DNA from: Mycobacterium sp. shizuoka-1
Lineage (GTDB): Bacteria > Actinomycetota > Actinomycetes > Mycobacteriales > Mycobacteriaceae
Direction: 5' to 3'
Length of the DNA stretch: 48,022 nt
Assembly: GCF_002723835.1 (NCBI RefSeq)
Contig: NZ_BEWG01000105.1
Span: 1 to 48,022 of the forward strand
Shown: positions 1 through 9,274 of the stretch, in pieces
How the letters are laid out: the number at the start of each line of letters is the position of its first letter
Position numbering within the stretch: position 1 is the stretch's first letter
Position numbers and translations under genes: made by a program
The notes under the pieces: generated by a model
The model's input: the letters and a program-made list of their open reading frames with translations, nothing else
Databases searched by the model: none
Told to the model about the DNA's origin: nothing

Positions 1-48
1 GGCGCGCCGGTGCCGGCCGCGCCTCCCGACGAGCAGCCGACCCCCTGA
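1..48 (+). CDS. 3' end of an unidentified upstream gene (partial)
   Basis: Reading from base 1 gives an open frame of 15 codons, rich in Ala and Pro (G-A-P-V-P-A-A-P-P-D-E-Q-P-T-P), ending in TGA at 46-48. The next gene starts with GTG one base later, a spacing typical of translationally coupled genes. The composition resembles the low-complexity C-terminus of many actinobacterial proteins. Too little is present to name a family, and the reading frame is inferred only from the stop position and the coupling. Confidence 0.4.
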   Translation, partial: GAPVPAAPPDEQPTP

Positions 49-49
49 C

Positions 50-1687
50 GTGACACCTCGGTACGACCGGCCCTGGCGGAGGCCGGGCGCCGTGGCGTAT
101 GCCCGCAACCGGATCCGCGCCTTCGTCCGTCCGCCGGTGACCGTCGTTTCCGCGCCGACCGACCTGATCAAGGACCACGACATCGCGGTACCGATGCGCG
201 ACGGTGTCACGTTGCGGGTCAACGTCTATCGTCCGCCCGGCGAGGGTCCGTTCCCGGTGATCCTGTCCGCCCATCCCTACGGCAAGGACAGATTGCCGCG
301 CCGGACGCGTTCGGGGTGGCGGCTGAATTTTCAGTTCCGGATCATGAATCAGCCGCAACCCTTCCGGATTTCCAGCGAGACCGGGTGGGAGGCGCCCGAC
401 CCGGTGGCCTGGGTTGCGCGGGGCTACGTCGTCATCAACGCCGACACCCGCGGGGCGGGCACCTCCGAGGGCGTGGGTGCGCTGCTGTCCGACGAGGAGG
501 CGCTCGACGTCTACGACCTGATCGAGTGGGCCGCAGCGCAACCCTGGTCCAACGGCCGGGTCGGGATGCTCGGGGTGTCGTATCTCGCGCTCTCGCAATA
601 CAAGGCGGCGGCGCTGCGGCCGCCGCATCTCGCCGCGATCTGCCCGTGGGAGGGGTTCACCGACGCCTACCGCGACTTCATGACGCCCGGCGGCATCCCC
701 GAGCGGGGATTCTCGGTGATCTGGCAGGCCATGACCCGGCGGGTCGCCCGGCTCTCGGTCGACCTCGGCGCACAACGGCGGCGCCACCCGCTGCGTGATG
801 CCTGGTGGGAATCGATCACCCCGGACCTGGCCCGCATCGAGGTACCGATCCTGGCCTGCGCCAGCTTCTCCGACCACAACCTGCACAGTCAGGGATCGTG
901 GCGACTCGTCGAGCAGGCGGGTTCGGCCGAGTGCAGCGCCTACACCCACCGCGCCGGTAAGTGGGCGGCGTTCTACGGCGACGACGCCCAGCGCGTGCAG
1001 ACCGCCTTCTTCGACCGGCACCTGCGCGGAGGCGACGCGGCGCCGCCACCGCGGGTCCGGCTGGAGGTGCGCGACCGTCGCGACGGGGTGGTGGCCGTGC
1101 GCGAGGAGCAGGAGTGGCCGCTGGCCCGGACCCGGTGGACGGCGCTGCACCTGAGCGATCACGGTGCGCTCGGCACCACCGAACCGACGGCGGCGACCAC
1201 CGCGACGTTCCGGCTGCGCCGCCAGGCGGTGGCGTTTGCCCACCGCTTCGAGCGCGAAACCGAGATCACCGGCCCGATGAAGCTGAGCGTGCGGATCAGC
1301 CTGCACGGTGCCGACGACGCGCACCTGTTCGTCGGCGTGGAGAAGTGGAGTGGTGGCGAGTACGTACCGTTCGAGGGGTCGTACGGCTACGGCCGCGACC
1401 GGATCGCCGACGGCCGGCTGCGGCTGGCGCTGCGGGATTCACTGGTCAGCCCGTGCCCGGTGCGACCGGGCGAGGTCGTGGACGCCGACATCGAGCTCAG
1501 CGCGTCGGCGACGCTGTTCCGCGCCGGCGACGAACTGCGACTGCTCATCGCCGGCCGCTACCTCGAACCGTTCAATCCATTGTTCGGCCATCTGCCTGCG
1601 CGTTACGTGCCCAGCCGCCGGGGCAGCGCCGTCGTGCACTGCGGGCCGGGCGCCTCGGTGCTGACGATTCCTGTCATCCCCGGATGA
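50..1687 (+). CDS. CocE/NonD-family alpha/beta hydrolase
   Basis: The 545-residue protein has the architecture of the X-Pro dipeptidyl-peptidase/cocaine esterase (CocE) family. An alpha/beta-hydrolase domain comes first, with the nucleophile elbow G-V-S-Y-L at residues 175-179 (Ser177) and an N-terminal segment K-D-H-D-I-A-V-P-M-R-D-G-V typical of CocE proteins. A C-terminal jelly-roll domain follows from about residue 330, with G-P-M-K-L-S-V-R near 405. The family hydrolyses esters or amides; the substrate here is unknown. No signal peptide is evident, so a cytoplasmic location is likely. The GTG start lies one base after the preceding stop codon, suggesting coupling to that gene. The family call is secure; the specific substrate is not predictable. 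Confidence 0.85.
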   Translation: MTPRYDRPWRRPGAVAYARNRIRAFVRPPVTVVSAPTDLIKDHDIAVPMRDGVTLRVNVYRPPGEGPFPVILSAHPYGKDRLPRRTRSGWRLNFQFRIMNQPQPFRISSETGWEAPDPVAWVARGYVVINADTRGAGTSEGVGALLSDEEALDVYDLIEWAAAQPWSNGRVGMLGVSYLALSQYKAAALRPPHLAAICPWEGFTDAYRDFMTPGGIPERGFSVIWQAMTRRVARLSVDLGAQRRRHPLRDAWWESITPDLARIEVPILACASFSDHNLHSQGSWRLVEQAGSAECSAYTHRAGKWAAFYGDDAQRVQTAFFDRHLRGGDAAPPPRVRLEVRDRRDGVVAVREEQEWPLARTRWTALHLSDHGALGTTEPTAATTATFRLRRQAVAFAHRFERETEITGPMKLSVRISLHGADDAHLFVGVEKWSGGEYVPFEGSYGYGRDRIADGRLRLALRDSLVSPCPVRPGEVVDADIELSASATLFRAGDELRLLIAGRYLEPFNPLFGHLPARYVPSRRGSAVVHCGPGASVLTIPVIPG

Positions 1688-1752
1688 GTTCGCCGCCGCC
1701 TCGGCGTTGAACACCATCAGGTAGCCACGACAACCCCTGGAGGTTCTTCATC

Positions 1753-2502
1753 ATGCGAATCGCGGTAGCCGGCGCGACCGGCAACATCGGCGCCCGCACC
1801 GCCGCGGCCCTGGAACGCGACGGGCACGAGGCGGTCCGGATCAGCCGCTCGCTGGGCGTGGATCTGCTCAGTGGTGACGGGCTGGACGCGGCCTTGGAGG
1901 GCGTCGACGCGGTGGTCGACGCCATCAGCGTGGGGCCGATGGGCGTGGAGGAGGCCCGTGAGTATTTCGCAACGACGACAACAAACCTCCTCGAAAGTGA
2001 GCAACGGGCCGGCGTGCGCCATCACGTGCTGCTCTCGATCGTCGGCATGCATCGGCAGGACGCCAAGACCGCTCACCACGTGGGCAAACTCGAGCAGGAA
2101 CGGCTGGTCGAGGCCGGTCCGCTGCCGTGGACGATCGTCCCGGCCACGCAGTTTCACGACTACGCAGCCATGGTTGCCGGCTGGACCGAGCAGGACGGCG
2201 TCGCGCTCATCCCACCACTGCTCGTGCAACCGATCGCACCGAACGACATCGCCGACGTGCTGGCCGAAATCGCGGTCGGGGCGCCCCAGGGCAGATACGT
2301 CGACGTCGCCGGACCCGACACTCAGGACCTGGTCGACATGGCGCGCCGGACGCATGCCGTGCATGGCAAGTCCGTGAAGCTGGTGCCGACGTGGGAGGGT
2401 CCGCAGGGTGTCGAGTTCGCCGGCAACGTCCTGCTTCCTGGCGACGATGCGCGGATCGCGCCGACGACGTTCGAACAGTGGCTGTCGGCCGGTGCCCGGT
2501 GA
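1753..2502 (+). CDS. NAD(P)-binding NmrA/atypical SDR-like protein
   Basis: This 249-residue protein begins with a Rossmann nucleotide-binding motif, G-A-T-G-N-I-G at residues 8-14, followed by acidic and hydrophobic strands typical of atypical short-chain dehydrogenases of the NmrA/NAD(P)H-binding type. There is no Y-x-x-x-K catalytic pair in the usual place, so it may be a redox sensor or an atypical reductase rather than a classical dehydrogenase. A GGAGG ribosome-binding site lies about 10 bases before the ATG. It stands alone between the CocE-type gene and a terminator hairpin. Substrate and pathway cannot be deduced. Confidence 0.8.
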   Translation: MRIAVAGATGNIGARTAAALERDGHEAVRISRSLGVDLLSGDGLDAALEGVDAVVDAISVGPMGVEEAREYFATTTTNLLESEQRAGVRHHVLLSIVGMHRQDAKTAHHVGKLEQERLVEAGPLPWTIVPATQFHDYAAMVAGWTEQDGVALIPPLLVQPIAPNDIADVLAEIAVGAPQGRYVDVAGPDTQDLVDMARRTHAVHGKSVKLVPTWEGPQGVEFAGNVLLPGDDARIAPTTFEQWLSAGAR

Positions 2503-2526
2503 CGTGATCGGGCGTCGTGCGACCAA

Positions 2527-2557
2527 AAGAGGCCCGTCCGCATCGGAGGGGCCTCTT
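2527..2557. terminator. Bidirectional terminator between the SDR-like gene and whiB3
   Basis: A perfect 9-bp inverted repeat, AAGAGGCCC (2527-2535) and GGGCCTCTT (2549-2557), encloses a 13-base loop. It lies between two convergent genes ending at 2502 and 2577, which is where a shared intrinsic terminator is expected. There is no long U tract, which is common for mycobacterial terminators. Confidence 0.75.
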
Positions 2558-2576
2558 CGGGAAGTTTGCTACGAAT

Positions 2577-2867
2577 TCAGGCGGAGCGGCGAATTCCGCG
2601 CTTGAGCAACAACTCGCGCTCCGATTCGCTCAATCCGCCCCAGATGCCGTAAGGCTCACCGACGGCCAATGCATGCGAACGGCATTGGGTGATCACCGGG
2701 CAACTCCGGCACATTTCCTTGGCACGCATCTCGCGCTGCGCGCGGGCGCGTCCGCGCTCGCCGTCGGGATGGAAGAACATCGACGAATCGACACCGCGGC
2801 AAAGGCCTTGCATCTGCCAATCCCAGATGTCGGCGTTCGGGCCGGGTAGCTGTTGCGGCTGTGGCAT
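2577..2867 (-). CDS. whiB3: WhiB3, redox-responsive Fe-S regulator
   Basis: The 96-residue protein is a close match, from memory, to M. tuberculosis WhiB3 (Rv3416), including its opening M-P-Q-P-x-Q-L-P-G-P-N-A-D-I-W. The four cysteines that bind the [4Fe-4S] cluster are at 23, 53, 56 and 62 (C-x2-C between 53 and 56), followed by the G-I-W-G-G turn at 74-78 and a basic C-terminus for DNA contact. WhiB3 is known to sense NO, oxygen and redox state, to interact with the principal sigma factor and to control lipid anabolism. The ATG at 2867 follows a GAGAGGGG ribosome-binding site; an upstream in-frame ATG at 2975 would add residues not found in the family. The tail after the turn is about six residues shorter than I recall for the tuberculosis protein. 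Confidence 0.95.
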   Translation of the reverse strand: MPQPQQLPGPNADIWDWQMQGLCRGVDSSMFFHPDGERGRARAQREMRAKEMCRSCPVITQCRSHALAVGEPYGIWGGLSESERELLLKRGIRRSA

Positions 2868-3245
2868 TGGAAAACCCCTCTCTCCGCACATCTTTCGCAT
2901 GCGTGAGTTGTGGAACCGATCCGAGCACTGTCGCCTGTGACTACTCGTGCCCCCAAAATTAGGGGTGCGTTGCAAACGGAGTCAATAGCCGCATCATGTG
3001 CGCAATCACATAATCGCAGCTCGAGAATTTACATCACGTTCATCATTGCGACCCACCGTCGCCGGCTGAGGTGCTATCCGGCAGGGCTCGACCGTGATGA
3101 TTTCGTGATTTGCGCAGGACGGCACCGCGGCCGTCGTGGCCAGATTCCCGAACGCCCAATAGGTAGTAAACATGCCTGTAACACAGCGACCACGAACTGT
3201 TAACTGACGGGTTTCCCGCACCCGGTTGATAGCGTCCTGGATCAG
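2868..3245. promoter_or_regulatory. Long divergent control region between whiB3 and the next gene
   Basis: These 378 bp hold no convincing gene. They separate whiB3 (leftward) from a rightward gene and are AT-richer than their surroundings. Near whiB3 there is a small dyad, CCCC-AAAATTA-GGGG (about 2951-2965). Near the right end there is a GTTAAC word around 3198-3203 and TTGATAG shortly before the ATG at 3246. A long upstream region fits the complex control known for whiB3, but I cannot assign a transcription start or a specific regulator. Confidence 0.5.
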
Positions 3246-4061
3246 ATGAACCACACCGCACTGGCCGTCGCCGCGTTCGGCGACAACCCGGGCTGCTGGC
3301 CGCTGCCCGCCGCGCGCACGCCCGAGCAGCTCTGGCTGCGGGCGGTCGCCGCCGCCGGTCAGGGCCGCTACAGCAGCGCCCGCGCGGACCTCGCGACCCT
3401 GCGTCGTGAGCAGCCGGCCGGTGCCTTGGCGTCGTTGTCGCACAGCACCGAGGCATCGTTGCTGCGCCAACTCGGTGGCCACCGCCCGGCCGGCGGCTGG
3501 GACGGCCGGGCCCTGGCACTGGCGCGGACCGCGGGCGACGACCCGATGGCGCACGAAGCCGGTGTCGACGCCCTCGTCGGGCTGGCGGCCGACATGTTGG
3601 GCGTAGGCCGGCTCGCGGCCTCGGCCCGCTTACTCGGGCAGGCCGAGGAGATGATGCGCGACGCGGCGACGGCACCGCCGCGCCTGGCCATCCGGACGGC
3701 ATGGGTGAGCGCCGAACTGGCGATGGCGGGCGGCCGCGGCGAGGACGCGGTGATCCATGCCCGCCGCGGGGTCGAACGAGCCCAGCAGTGCGAGCCTGCG
3801 CTGCGACGCCACCGGATCAAGAGTGACGTGGTGCTCGCCGCGGCGCTGTGCTGCGCCGGAGCCGTGGGCGACGCACGCGCGGTCGCCGACGCCGCGCTCG
3901 ACGACACGCAGACCTACGGTCTGCTGCCGCTGCGTTGGGCACTCGCGTGTCTGCTCGCAGATATCGATAGCGCAACGCTTACGACACAGCAGGTCTCGGC
4001 GATCCGAGACGATTGTGCTGGCGTTATCACACGGCGCGGCGGGCGGTGGAGCCGCCGGTAA
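3246..4061 (+). CDS. Conserved mycobacterial protein, TPR-like helical (Rv3415c-like)
   Basis: This 271-residue Ala/Arg-rich protein lies between whiB3 and sigD, the position held by Rv3415c in M. tuberculosis. It is predicted to be almost entirely helical. Paired helices separated by short turns (for example the segments opening E-Q-L-W-L-R-A-V and R-L-L-G-Q-A-E-E-M) suggest a tetratricopeptide-like scaffold. No signal peptide, membrane helix or catalytic motif is seen. It points the same way as sigD, with a 69-base gap, so they may share transcripts. The function is not known; a regulatory or protein-binding role is only an inference from the fold and neighbours. Confidence 0.75.
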   Translation: MNHTALAVAAFGDNPGCWPLPAARTPEQLWLRAVAAAGQGRYSSARADLATLRREQPAGALASLSHSTEASLLRQLGGHRPAGGWDGRALALARTAGDDPMAHEAGVDALVGLAADMLGVGRLAASARLLGQAEEMMRDAATAPPRLAIRTAWVSAELAMAGGRGEDAVIHARRGVERAQQCEPALRRHRIKSDVVLAAALCCAGAVGDARAVADAALDDTQTYGLLPLRWALACLLADIDSATLTTQQVSAIRDDCAGVITRRGGRWSRR

Positions 4062-4130
4062 CGCCCGATCGGCAGTTTCGGCCGATATTGTCTAGCTCAG
4101 TGCCTGCCGGGAAGCGTCCCGTTCGTAACG

Positions 4131-4727
4131 TTGGAGATATCGCCGTCGATGACAATTCCAGGAGATCGTCTCGACGCCGCCGTTGCTGAAGCTGTGGCCG
4201 GCAGCCGCGATGCCCTCCGGGAAGTTGTAGAGACCATCCGCCCCATCGTGGTCCGTTATGTCCGGGCTCGCCTGGGCGCCACGGAGCGGGTTGGCCTCTC
4301 TGCCGACGACGTCGCACAGGAGGTTTGCTTGGCCGCCATCCAGGCGCTGCCGCGCTACCAGGATCAGGGTCGCCCCTTCCTGGCCTTCGTGTACGGCATC
4401 GCTGCTCACAAGGTCGCCGACGCGCATCGCGCCGCGGGCCGCAACCGATCCGACCCCACCGATGTGGTGCCGGAACGGTACTCGCTGGAAGCGGGTCCCG
4501 AGCAGATGGCGCTGCAATCCGATTCCGCCGCCCGGATGAACAAGTTGTTGGCCGTCCTGCCCGAGAAACAGCGCGAGATCCTGATCCTGCGCATCGTCGT
4601 GGGGATGTCGGCCGAAGAGACCGCCGAGGCGGTCGGCAGCACGCCGGGAGCGGTGCGCGTCGCTCAGCACCGGGCGCTGGCCAAGCTCAAGGGCGAGATC
4701 ACGGCGGGAGGTCACGGCTATGCCTGA
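4131..4727 (+). CDS. sigD: RNA polymerase ECF sigma factor SigD
   Basis: The protein matches mycobacterial SigD. Region 2 contains L-S-A-D-D-V-A-Q-E-V for core binding and R-P-F-L-A-F-V-Y-G-I-A-A-H-K-V-A-D for -10 recognition. Region 4 has L-P-E-K-Q-R-E-I-L-I-L-R and a helix-turn-helix, S-A-E-E-T-A-E-A-V-G-S-T, for -35 binding. The start is uncertain: a TTG at 4131 begins M-E-I-S-P-S-M and an ATG at 4149 begins at the second Met. The frame stays open further upstream and encodes P-F-V-T just before the TTG, similar to the annotated N-terminus of the tuberculosis protein as I remember it. Its stop overlaps the start of rsdA, which encodes its anti-sigma factor. SigD is known to act in stationary phase and starvation. 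Confidence 0.93.
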   Translation: MEISPSMTIPGDRLDAAVAEAVAGSRDALREVVETIRPIVVRYVRARLGATERVGLSADDVAQEVCLAAIQALPRYQDQGRPFLAFVYGIAAHKVADAHRAAGRNRSDPTDVVPERYSLEAGPEQMALQSDSAARMNKLLAVLPEKQREILILRIVVGMSAEETAEAVGSTPGAVRVAQHRALAKLKGEITAGGHGYA

Positions 4728-6006
4728 CTTCGGACGCAACTCCCGGGGCGACGACCCGTCGCTGGACGCCATCGTCAGCGCCGACCGCTTCATCGACGCC
4801 CTGGCCGCCGGTCATCCGCCGGCTCCCCAGGATCAGGGCGACGCCATGCTGGCCGAACTGCTCGGCGGATGGCGCGACGAGATGCGCTGGCCGCCGGCCA
4901 CCGGACTGATCACCGAACGCGATGCCGTCACCGCCCTGCGCACCGGTCTCGCCGAGAAGCAGAGCAGCGGGCGCAGCCGGCGTGGCCTGAGCATCGTCGG
5001 TGCGGCCGCCGCCGGTGTGCTGATGTTCGGCGGCTTCGGTGCCGTCGTCTACGACGCCGGCCCCGGCGATGCGCTCTATGGGCTGCACACGATGTTGTTC
5101 GGCGAGCCCAAGCAGGTCCGCGAGGACCAGGTCACCCTCGCCTCCGCCGCCGAGCAGCTCAAACAGGTCCAGCAGCTGGTCGAGCAGGGTGACTGGCCCG
5201 CGGCCCAGGCCAAGCTCGTCGAGGTCAACAACCAGGTGGCCGGGGTCGCAGACGCGCCGCAGAAGCAGCAGGTGCTCGAGCAGTGGAACGAGTTGTCCGC
5301 GAAGGTGGTGCAGAAGGATCCGGAGGCCACCGTGCCGCCGGGCATCACCTACACGGTTCCGCCGTCGGCCACCGAGCTCGTCCCCGCGGTGATCACCCCG
5401 ACCAGCGGGCCTGAAGCGCCGCCGACCAGCGTCCCCGACCAATCGTCGATCACGCTGTCCACGACGCCGGACGGCACCGGCACCGTCGGCCCGAGCACGT
5501 CGGACACCCCGACCACGTCGGTGGAGCAGACCGAGCCGACCACCACGTCGGCGCCACCGGCCACCACGACGACGTCGGCGCCACCGGTCACCACGACGAC
5601 GTCGGCGCCACCGACGACCACGACGACCACACTGCCGACCACGACGACGACCACCACGGTTGCCCCGACGACGACGACCACTACGACGACGAGCTTGTCC
5701 GGCGGCGCAAGCGCCACGTCGTCCGTGGCGGTCCAGTCGCCGGCCGCTACGACGACGAGCCCGCCCGCCGCGGCGGAGTCGCCGTCGGCGGCGTCCACCC
5801 AGTCATCCGTGCAACAGTCGGCGGCTCCCACGTTCGATTCGACCCCGAGCTTCACCGAACCGCGGACGATCGCCACGATCCCGTCGACGGTGGTTCAGGC
5901 GCCGAAGACCCAGGCGCCGGCTGTGATTACCACCACGATGATGATGCCGATGCCGCAGTTGCCGAAGCTGCCGAGTCTCGGTGGCGGCGGTAGCGGCGAG
6001 AACTGA
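4720..6006 (+). CDS. rsdA: Anti-sigma-D factor RsdA, membrane-anchored
   Basis: The gene overlaps sigD by 8 bases, so the two are translationally coupled. The 428-residue protein begins with a cytosolic SigD-binding region (residues about 13-60, including A-D-R-F-I-D-A-L-A-A), as in Rv3413c. One membrane helix follows at about 90-111 (G-L-S-I-V-G-A-A-A-A-G-V-L-M-F-G-G-F-G), preceded by basic residues, giving an inside-to-outside topology. The external part has a helical Gln/Glu-rich segment and then a long Thr/Pro/Ser-rich tail (about 230-400) with T-S-A-P-P-x-T-T-T repeats. The family holds SigD at the membrane and releases it by proteolysis. The tail length is probably variable between species because of its tandem repeats. 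Confidence 0.92.
   Translation: MPDFGRNSRGDDPSLDAIVSADRFIDALAAGHPPAPQDQGDAMLAELLGGWRDEMRWPPATGLITERDAVTALRTGLAEKQSSGRSRRGLSIVGAAAAGVLMFGGFGAVVYDAGPGDALYGLHTMLFGEPKQVREDQVTLASAAEQLKQVQQLVEQGDWPAAQAKLVEVNNQVAGVADAPQKQQVLEQWNELSAKVVQKDPEATVPPGITYTVPPSATELVPAVITPTSGPEAPPTSVPDQSSITLSTTPDGTGTVGPSTSDTPTTSVEQTEPTTTSAPPATTTTSAPPVTTTTSAPPTTTTTTLPTTTTTTTVAPTTTTTTTTSLSGGASATSSVAVQSPAATTTSPPAAAESPSAASTQSSVQQSAAPTFDSTPSFTEPRTIATIPSTVVQAPKTQAPAVITTTMMMPMPQLPKLPSLGGGGSGEN
5545..5625 (+). repeat. Three 27-bp tandem repeats in the rsdA tail
   Basis: Three copies of a 27-bp unit follow one another at 5545-5571, 5572-5598 and 5599-5625. Each begins ACGTCGGCGCCACCG and encodes T-S-A-P-P-x-T-T-T. The third copy has diverged slightly. 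A run of ACG/ACC threonine codons follows. The repeat keeps the reading frame, so copy number can change without breaking the gene. Confidence 0.85.
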
Positions 6007-6020
6007 GCGTCAGCGCGACG

Positions 6021-6425
6021 TCAGCGGAAGCCGTCGTAGTCCGACGTGGCCTCGTTGAGTGAGGCGTCGGCATAGCCGCGGCAGTAATCCCACGTGACGT
6101 AGGCGTCCGGCTCGGGATCGTAAGCCGGCTCGTGCGGACGTACCGTGCCGTCGACCAACAGCTGAAGAAGGTTGGCGCGCAACATATCCCAGTCGTGATA
6201 GTGGTCCTGCTGGCACTCGTCGCAACACACCACGAGACCGCGGATGCCCCGATGGGCCAGCAGCGCCTCGTAGACCGCCAGGTCGGCCAGATCGGCCTCG
6301 ACCGCGGCGCGCTCCTGCGGATCCAACGGCTGCCCGGGCTCCAGCGCATCCAACGCGGCCGACGGGTCGGCGGGATCGTCGGCGAACGGATCGGGTGGCA
6401 GGCCTGGTGGAAGGTGGTCGCGCAC
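6021..6425 (-). CDS. DUF5319 family protein (Rv3412-like)
   Basis: This 134-residue acidic protein matches the small conserved actinobacterial DUF5319 family, whose tuberculosis member Rv3412 also lies between rsdA and guaB2. Characteristic pieces are G-L-V-V-C-C-D-E-C-Q-Q-D-H-Y-H-D-W-D-M at about residues 63-81 and Y-V-T-W-D-Y-C-R-G-Y-A-D-A near the C-terminus. The Cys/His-rich stretch could bind a metal, but that is inference. It starts at GTG 6425 (M-R-D-H-L-P-P-G), converges with rsdA (14 bases between the stops) and is divergent from guaB2 across 98 bp. The function is unknown. Confidence 0.85.
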   Translation of the reverse strand: MRDHLPPGLPPDPFADDPADPSAALDALEPGQPLDPQERAAVEADLADLAVYEALLAHRGIRGLVVCCDECQQDHYHDWDMLRANLLQLLVDGTVRPHEPAYDPEPDAYVTWDYCRGYADASLNEATSDYDGFR

Positions 6426-6523
6426 GACACCACACTACGCAGCGCGGCGGGTATCGCGCCAGGGAACGCAGCGGCGAGCCGATAGGATGGTGTCCTCTTT
6501 CCGCCAGCTGATGGGGGCTCCCG

Positions 6524-8101
<1,578 letters not shown>

Positions 8102-8120
8102 GGGTACAGAAGTGCGCGAC

Positions 8121-9248
8121 ATGGTTGAAATCGGCATGGGCAGAACTGCCCGCCGCACCTACGAACTCGACGACATCAACATCGTCCCGTCCCGGCGGAC
8201 CCGGTCGTCGAAGGACGTCTCGACCGCCTGGCAGCTGGATGCCTACCGGTTCGAGATCCCGGTCGTCGCCCACCCGACCGATGCCCTGGTGTCACCGGAG
8301 TTCGCCATCGAGCTGGGCCGCCTCGGCGGGCTGGGGGTGCTCAACGGCGAGGGCCTGATCGGCAGGCACCCCGACGTGCAGGCCAAGATCACCGAGCTCA
8401 TCGAGGTCGCCGCCAAGGAACCCGAGCCGACGGCCGCGATCCGGCTGCTCCAGCAGCTGCACGCCGCGCCGCTGGATCCCGAACTGCTGGGCGCGGCGGT
8501 GGCGCGCATCCGCGACGCCGGGGTCACCACCGCGGTGCGGGTGAGCCCGCAGAACGCCCAGCTGCTGACGCCGGCGCTGGTGGCCGCCGGCGTCGACCTG
8601 CTGGTCATCCAGGGCACCATCATCTCCGCCGAGCGGGTCGCTTCAGACGGTGAACCGCTCAATCTCAAGACCTTCATCTCCGAGCTGGACATTCCGGTGG
8701 TCGCAGGCGGGGTGCTCGATCACCGCACCGCGCTGCACCTGATGCGGACCGGTGCAGCCGGCGTGATCGTCGGCTACGGCTCCACCCTGGGGGTGACCAC
8801 CAGCGACGAGGTGCTGGGCATCAGTGTGCCGATGGCCACCGCGATCGCCGACGCGGCCGCGGCTCGACGGGAGTACCTGGACGAGACCGGCGGGCGCTAT
8901 GTACACGTGTTGGCCGACGGCGACATCCACACCTCCGGTGACCTGGCCAAGGCGATCGCCTGCGGTGCCGACGCGGTCGTGTTGGGCACCCCGCTCGCCG
9001 AGTCCGCCGAGGCAATGGGCGACGGCTGGTTTTGGCCGGTGGCCGCCGCCCACCCGTCGCTGCCGCGCGGCGCCCTGCTGCAGATCGCGGCCGGGGAGCG
9101 ACCGTCGCTGGACCGTGTCCTCAACGGTCCGTCCGATGACCCGTTCGGCTCGCTCAATCTCGTTGGCGGCCTGCGTCGGTCGATGGCCAAGGCCGGCTAT
9201 TGCGACCTCAAGGAGTTCCAGAAGGTGGGCCTGACCGTCGGCAGCTGA
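8121..9248 (+). CDS. guaB3: GuaB3, IMP dehydrogenase/GMP reductase family protein
   Basis: This 375-residue protein is the mycobacterial GuaB3 (Rv3410c-like), beginning M-V-E-I-G-M-G-R-T-A-R-R-T-Y-E. It keeps the TIM barrel of the IMPDH/GMP reductase family but has no CBS insertion. In the loop that aligns with the catalytic G-P-G-S-I-C-T-T-R of GuaB2 it has G-Y-G-S-T-L-G-V-T-T-S, so the nucleophilic Cys position is Val. A normal IMPDH mechanism is therefore doubtful, and its biochemical role is unresolved. A GTG at 8112 is an alternative start three codons upstream. It is the second gene of the guaB2 operon. At this position in M. tuberculosis the next gene is choD; here a carotenoid block intervenes. 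Confidence 0.93.
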   Translation: MVEIGMGRTARRTYELDDINIVPSRRTRSSKDVSTAWQLDAYRFEIPVVAHPTDALVSPEFAIELGRLGGLGVLNGEGLIGRHPDVQAKITELIEVAAKEPEPTAAIRLLQQLHAAPLDPELLGAAVARIRDAGVTTAVRVSPQNAQLLTPALVAAGVDLLVIQGTIISAERVASDGEPLNLKTFISELDIPVVAGGVLDHRTALHLMRTGAAGVIVGYGSTLGVTTSDEVLGISVPMATAIADAAAARREYLDETGGRYVHVLADGDIHTSGDLAKAIACGADAVVLGTPLAESAEAMGDGWFWPVAAAHPSLPRGALLQIAAGERPSLDRVLNGPSDDPFGSLNLVGGLRRSMAKAGYCDLKEFQKVGLTVGS

Positions 9249-9261
9249 CCCTCGGAGGTCG

Positions 9262-9274
9262 CCGCGACTCGCGG
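9262..9274. terminator. Short hairpin between guaB3 and the MMPL gene
   Basis: CCGCG-ACT-CGCGG forms a 5-bp stem with a 3-base loop in the 26-bp gap between two convergent genes. It is small and has no U tract, so terminator function is tentative. Confidence 0.4.

Noticed and set aside
2997..3010. TGTG-CGCAAT-CACA as a CRP site upstream of whiB3
   Set aside because: The spacing between TGTG and CACA is 6 bases, whereas the CRP consensus TGTGA-N6-TCACA needs 8, so the half sites are out of register.
4125..4150. GTAACG-N16-CGAT as a SigD-dependent autoregulatory promoter
   Set aside because: It overlaps both candidate sigD start codons, so a transcript from it would begin inside the gene, and I do not trust my memory of the SigD consensus enough to claim it.
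5349..5876. Val-rich open frame on the minus strand
   Set aside because: It is the antisense of the rsdA threonine-codon repeats (ACG/ACC read backwards gives Val codons) and has no start signals or family resemblance.
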